A stretch of DNA of 9,523 nucleotides from Novosphingobium sp. Its GTDB lineage: Bacteria > Pseudomonadota > Alphaproteobacteria > Sphingomonadales > Sphingomonadaceae. The stretch is from contig VFKS01000520.1 of NCBI GenBank assembly GCA_009885425.1, forward strand, positions 1 through 9,523, given 5' to 3'. The notes below the pieces were generated by a model. It was given only the letters and a program-made list of their open reading frames with translations, did no database searches and was not told the origin of the DNA. The stretch's first letter is position 1, and each line of letters opens with the position of its first letter. Made by a program: the position numbers and the translations under genes. Positions 6,678 to 9,523 of the stretch are shown one piece after another.

Positions 6678-8672
6678 TCAACGCAAGTCCGGCGGGGTTG
6701 CTTCACCCTTCAGCATGGCAATCGCCTCGGCCAGCGGCATGACCTTCTGGTATTCGGCGCCCAAGGTGCGGACGGCGACGGTGCCCTCTTCGGCCTCCCG
6801 CTTGCCCACCACCAGCAGGTGCGGGACCTTTTGCAGCGAGTGTTCGCGGACCTTGTAGTTGATCTTCTCGTTGCGCAGATCGGTTTCGACCCGGATCCCG
6901 GCGGCCTTGAGCTGCGCGGTCACTTCGGCGGCATAGCCATCGGCGTCTGATACAATTGTCGCGACCACAGCCTGAACCGGGGCGAGCCAGACCGGGAAGC
7001 GTCCGGCGTGATGCTCGATCAGAATGCCGATGAAGCGCTCGAAAGTGCCCAGAATGGCGCGGTGGAGCATCACCGGGCGGTGCTTCTCTCCGTCTTCCCC
7101 GATGTATGAGGCGTCGAGCCGTTCAGGCAGGACATAGTCGAGCTGGATCGTTCCGCACTGCCACGTCCGTCCGATTGCGTCAGTCAGATGGAACTCAAGC
7201 TTGGGCGAATAGAACGCCCCTTCGCCGGGGAGTTCTTCCCATTGATATTCAGGACCAGAACGCCCCGCGAGCCGCACGGCTTCGCGCAGATCGTTCTCCG
7301 CCCGGTCCCACATTTCGTCGGTGCCAAAGCGCTTCTCGGGCCGCAGGGCAAGCTTGATCGCATAGCTTTCAAAGCCCAGGTCCTTGTAGACTTTGTCGAG
7401 CAGATCACAGAATGTCCGGACCTCATCGACGATCTGGTCTTCGCGGCAAAAGATGTGGCCATCGTCTTGCGTCATCTGCCGGACCCGCATCAAGCCATGC
7501 AGCGCGCCGTGGAGTTCGTTGCGGTGGCAACAGCCCATCTCCGCCATCCGCAGCGGGAGATCGCGGTAGCTTTTGATTCCCTGCCGGAAGATCAGCACGT
7601 GGGCCGGGCAGTTCATCGGCTTCAACGCCATCAGGTCGCTTTTGCCGCTCAGGATCTGGTCGTCGTCATCGGCGTTGGGAATCTCGTCAGGAACGACGAA
7701 CATATTCTCGCGATATTTCCCCCAATGCCCTGAGGCTTCCCATTGCTTGGCGTCCATCAGCTGCGGCGTCTTGACTTCGTTATACCCGCCACCATCGATC
7801 GCGCGGCGCATATAGGCCTCCAGCTCGCGCCAGATCAGATAGCCCTTGGGATGCCAGAAGACGCTGCCGTGGGCCTCGCTCTGCAGGTGGAACAGGTCCA
7901 TCTCTGCGCCGAGCTTGCGGTGGTCGCGCTTGGCGGCTTCTTCCAGCCGGATCAGGTGTTCCTCAAGCTGCTTCTTGTTGAGCCAGCCGGTGCCATAGAC
8001 CCGGCTGAGCATCGCATTGGCCTGATCGCCGCGCCAATAGGCGCCCGAAACCCGCGTCAGTTTGAACGCGTTGGGGTCGAGCTTGCCGGTCGAAGGCAGG
8101 TGCGGCCCGCGGCACATATCAAGCCAGTCATCACCCGACCAATAAACCGTCAGCGGTTCGTCACCCGGCAGCTCGGCGGCCCATTCGGCCTTGAAACTTT
8201 CGCCCTGCTGCTTCCACCGACTAATCAGCTGTTCGCGGCTCCACACTTCGCGGCGCAGCGGCTTGTTGGCGGCGATGATCTTGCGCATCTGCGCTTCGAT
8301 CGCGGGCAAGTCTTCGTCGGTGAAGGCGCGGTCTTTTGGTGCGAAATCGTAATAGAAGCCGTCGTCGGTGCTCGGCCCGAACGTGATTTGCGTGCCCGGA
8401 AACAGCGCCTGAACCGCTTCGGCCAGAACGTGGGCGAAATCGTGCCGGGCAAGGTCAAGCGCATCGGCCTCATCCCGCGCGGTCACCAGAGCCAGGCTGG
8501 CATCGCCGGTGAACGGCAGGGTCAGATCGACCAGCTCGCCATCAACGCGCGCGGCCAGTGCCGCTTTGGCGAGGCCCGGACCAATTGCCGCAGCAACATC
8601 GGCAGGGGTCGAACCGGCCGGCATTTCGCGCACCGAACCATCGGGAAGGCTGATTGTGTACTGGTCTGACAT
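6678..8672 (-). CDS. thrS: Threonyl-tRNA synthetase
   Basis: This class II synthetase charges tRNA-Thr in the cytoplasm. From ATG 8672 it is 664 residues, a normal bacterial length. The N-terminal TGS domain spans about 1-64. The editing domain carries HDFAH (His77, His81) and CRGPH (Cys187, His191), matching the E. coli editing residues. The catalytic core has the zinc ligands Cys355 (MNCPAH), His406 (DDGHIF) and His537 (MLHRA), with the motif 2 region near 374-400 and motif 3 [17 protein letters not shown] at 537-553. The anticodon-binding domain follows from about 560. A short acidic insertion (PNADDDDQ, 332-339) precedes the zinc motif. GTG 8708 is an alternative upstream start but falls inside a leader hairpin. 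The ribosome binding site is weak (GAGAG). A Thr-codon leader peptide lies upstream at 8800-8874. Confidence 0.97.
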   Translation of the reverse strand: MSDQYTISLPDGSVREMPAGSTPADVAAAIGPGLAKAALAARVDGELVDLTLPFTGDASLALVTARDEADALDLARHDFAHVLAEAVQALFPGTQITFGPSTDDGFYYDFAPKDRAFTDEDLPAIEAQMRKIIAANKPLRREVWSREQLISRWKQQGESFKAEWAAELPGDEPLTVYWSGDDWLDMCRGPHLPSTGKLDPNAFKLTRVSGAYWRGDQANAMLSRVYGTGWLNKKQLEEHLIRLEEAAKRDHRKLGAEMDLFHLQSEAHGSVFWHPKGYLIWRELEAYMRRAIDGGGYNEVKTPQLMDAKQWEASGHWGKYRENMFVVPDEIPNADDDDQILSGKSDLMALKPMNCPAHVLIFRQGIKSYRDLPLRMAEMGCCHRNELHGALHGLMRVRQMTQDDGHIFCREDQIVDEVRTFCDLLDKVYKDLGFESYAIKLALRPEKRFGTDEMWDRAENDLREAVRLAGRSGPEYQWEELPGEGAFYSPKLEFHLTDAIGRTWQCGTIQLDYVLPERLDASYIGEDGEKHRPVMLHRAILGTFERFIGILIEHHAGRFPVWLAPVQAVVATIVSDADGYAAEVTAQLKAAGIRVETDLRNEKINYKVREHSLQKVPHLLVVGKREAEEGTVAVRTLGAEYQKVMPLAEAIAMLKGEATPPDLR

Positions 8673-8692
8673 GGTCACTCTCGTCGTTCTTG

Positions 8693-8725
8693 CCGGGCGC
8701 TTTGGCACAAGCCGAGGCGCACCGG
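8693..8725 (-). promoter_or_regulatory. Hairpin just upstream of the thrS ribosome binding site
   Basis: In the minus-strand RNA, CCGG-(U)-GCGC at 8725-8717 pairs with GCGC-CCGG at 8700-8693, giving 8 bp with one bulge. An inner GGC/GCC stem closes a UUGU loop. The stem ends about 20 nt before the thrS ATG and has no U-run, so it is not a typical intrinsic terminator. It could tune translation initiation or be a binding element for ThrRS, as known for E. coli thrS. That role is inference. Confidence 0.4.
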
Positions 8726-8748
8726 AAGGGGCGGCGTTGGGATTGACA

Positions 8749-8811
8749 GGTTCGGGGGAAACGCCAGCCGCCCGAACCCGGACGGCGGCGCTTGTCGCCT
8801 CAGGCGAAAGC
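8749..8811 (-). promoter_or_regulatory. Alternative RNA stems of the thrS attenuator region
   Basis: Three stems compete in the RNA. Stem A is GCUUUCGCC (8811-8803) with GGCGACAAGC (8799-8790): 9 bp with one bulged C and the leader stop codon as its loop. Stem B spans 8793-8759: 15 bp including two G-U pairs, one bulged U and a GGUU loop. Stem C is GGUUCGGG (8778-8771) with CCCGAACC (8756-8749): 8 bp perfect. A and B share AAGC at 8793-8790. B and C share 8778-8771. A ribosome stalled at the Thr codons or halted at the stop would therefore change which stems can form. This is the signature of ribosome-mediated attenuation, but the switching order was not computed. Confidence 0.6.
8759..8793 (-). 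terminator. Candidate attenuator terminator stem
   Basis: This is the strongest stem in the leader: 15 bp, GC-rich, one bulged U at 8766, closed by GGUU at 8778-8775. Its 3' arm ends GGCGUUU, but the next bases are C5. The U-run is therefore short and lies inside the stem. It may act as a weak or Rho-assisted terminator, or may instead be the competing anti-structure. Confidence 0.35.
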
Positions 8812-8874
8812 AGCCCGCCCCGGGTGATCCCGGGTGGTGGTGGTAGTCAGCGAAAAGGCGCGTGCGATCAGCAT
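8800..8874 (-). CDS. Threonine-rich attenuator leader peptide of thrS
   Basis: A 24-codon ORF runs from ATG 8874 to TGA 8802-8800. Residues 10-14 are five consecutive threonines, encoded ACT-ACC-ACC-ACC-ACC at 8847-8833. The rest is unremarkable (starts MLIARAFSL, ends GRAAFA). AGGGG at 8886-8882 is a ribosome binding site 7 nt before the ATG. The gene begins 25 nt after the glycosyltransferase stop and ends 127 nt before thrS. Its product is likely unimportant; its translation would sense charged tRNA-Thr, like the thr operon leader and pheM of E. coli. The last Thr codons run into a CCCGGG-AUCA-CCCGGG hairpin (8834-8819), and the stop codon sits in the loop of the next stem. The chance of five cognate codons in a short ORF directly before a ThrRS gene is very small. 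Confidence 0.85.
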   Translation of the reverse strand: MLIARAFSLTTTTTRDHPGRAAFA

Positions 8875-8881
8875 GGACGCG

Positions 8882-8910
8882 CCCCTAGCATGGCAAGGGT
8901 TAAGGCTCAA
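8882..8910 (-). promoter_or_regulatory. Candidate promoter of the thrS leader
   Basis: TTGAGCC (8910-8904) and GCTAGGGG (8889-8882), 14 nt apart, partly match the housekeeping promoter described for Caulobacter (TTGACGS and GCTANAWC). It overlaps the end of the glycosyltransferase gene. Transcription would begin a few nt from ATG 8874, making the leader ORF nearly leaderless. The same AGGGG would otherwise serve as a ribosome binding site on a longer transcript, so the two readings compete. Confidence 0.3.
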
Positions 8911-9523
8911 CCAATTCGGGATTTCGGCGCGCCAGCCAATCGGCCAGCAGCCAGGCCGCACTGATCGCAATGAACGGCATCGCCGGATAGTGGAACCGGG
9001 TCTGGCCCGAGAAAACCAGACAGATCGCGGTGGGATAGGCGGCGATCCCATAGGGTAGCAGCCACCAATCGAACGGCCTGGTCCCGGCCCGCCAGCGGCG
9101 GCGCAGCTGCACCACGGCAGCCGCGGCAAACAGGCCGAGCAGCATCCAGTACCACGCCTGATTGGCCCAGCGCACCGCTTTGTAGAGCCCGGAATGAGCG
9201 GCATAGCTCGCTGCGCCCTTCTCATAGCTCCACACCGCTTCGCCATCCGGGCCCCACAGTTTGAAGAACTTGACCGGCATCAGCGCGACAAATTTCCCCG
9301 GATTGGCTTTGATCCACTCCACGCCCAGCCGCTTGGCCTCGGCATCGAACGCGATCTCGTCCAACTCGCCCTTGCGGGCCTGTAGCGCGAGGTAGGCCGG
9401 ATCATTGTCGACATAGCCGCCGGTCGCGCTGGCATTGTTGCCGGTGGCGAGCGTTACCCCGCCGTTGGTCGAGACCAGCACGACCTGACCCAGCACCCGC
9501 TCATTGCGCAGGCTCCACGGCGC
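8900..9523 (-). CDS. GT39/ArnT-like membrane glycosyltransferase, C-terminal part
   Basis: The gene enters from beyond the window and the last 207 residues are visible. The fragment opens with PWSLRNERVLGQVVLVSTNG followed by ATGNNASATGGYV, a pattern typical of the periplasmic domain of dolichyl-phosphate-mannose/ArnT-like transferases. Three hydrophobic segments follow at about 122-140, 153-172 and 178-197 of the fragment, with a conserved GQTRFHYPAMPF at 173-184 just before the last helix. Such enzymes move a sugar from a polyprenyl-phosphate carrier to an outer-surface acceptor such as lipid A or protein. The acceptor here is unknown. The gene ends 25 nt before the thrS leader peptide, so its transcript may read into the attenuator. 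Confidence 0.85.
   Translation of the reverse strand, partial: APWSLRNERVLGQVVLVSTNGGVTLATGNNASATGGYVDNDPAYLALQARKGELDEIAFDAEAKRLGVEWIKANPGKFVALMPVKFFKLWGPDGEAVWSYEKGAASYAAHSGLYKAVRWANQAWYWMLLGLFAAAAVVQLRRRWRAGTRPFDWWLLPYGIAAYPTAICLVFSGQTRFHYPAMPFIAISAAWLLADWLARRNPELVEP

Noticed and set aside
7743..8669. 308-codon plus-strand open frame
   Set aside because: It is fully antisense to thrS, whose catalytic and editing residues are all intact; antisense frames stay open easily in GC-rich codon usage.
8819..8834. CCCGGG-TGAT-CCCGGG as a transcription-factor operator
   Set aside because: It lies inside the leader ORF immediately after the Thr codons, where an RNA hairpin of the attenuator is the simpler explanation.
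8833..8847. GGT-type trinucleotide run read as a simple repeat
   Set aside because: It is better explained as five Thr codons (one ACT, four ACC) in the leader peptide on the minus strand.
1..9523. CRISPR arrays, tRNA/rRNA genes, insertion sequences, prophage or attachment sites
   Set aside because: No regularly spaced repeats, cloverleaf sequences, transposase motifs or terminal inverted repeats with target duplications were seen.

Overview
The window is GC-rich, densely packed DNA that reads like an alphaproteobacterium, most probably a sphingomonad (Novosphingobium/Sphingomonas-like). This rests on codon bias, on the threonyl-tRNA synthetase with a short acidic insertion before its zinc-binding Cys motif, and on the acyl-CoA dehydrogenase/ligase cluster. 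The taxon is inferred from sequence style and was not tested by a search.

Left part (1-5352). A minus-strand gene cut by the window edge (1-205) encodes the N-terminus of a thiamine-diphosphate 2-oxoacid dehydrogenase E1/transketolase-like enzyme. An unresolved spacer follows (206-512). Next is a divergent catabolic locus: a short-chain dehydrogenase/reductase on the minus strand (513-1259) and three tightly coupled plus-strand genes (1332-5352). The three encode two unlike acyl-CoA dehydrogenase subunits and an acyl-CoA ligase, joined by ATGA stop/start overlaps. Together they can activate a carboxylic acid to its CoA thioester and introduce the first double bond; the SDR may oxidise a hydroxyl. 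One subunit keeps a helix-G type catalytic Glu and the other lacks it, which resembles the heterotetrameric dehydrogenases used on steroid side chains. The substrate is unknown. A near-perfect 24-bp palindrome sits across both candidate promoters in the 72-bp divergent gap and is probably the operator of a regulator encoded elsewhere.

Right part (5516-9523), all minus strand. In transcription order: the C-terminal 207 residues of a GT39/ArnT-like glycosyltransferase (8900-9523), a threonine leader peptide (8800-8874), thrS (6678-8672), a small four-helix membrane protein (6290-6640) and a TauE/SafE-type permease (5516-6274). The last three are spaced 37 and 15 nt apart and look co-transcribed.

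The most interesting element is the thrS leader. A 24-codon ORF with five consecutive Thr codons starts 25 nt after the glycosyltransferase gene stops. It is followed by several strong and partly mutually exclusive RNA stems before thrS. This is the architecture of ribosome-mediated attenuation: low charged tRNA-Thr would stall the leader ribosome and raise ThrRS synthesis. E. coli thrS instead uses protein autorepression and Firmicutes use T-boxes. No mobile element, CRISPR array, tRNA or rRNA was seen.
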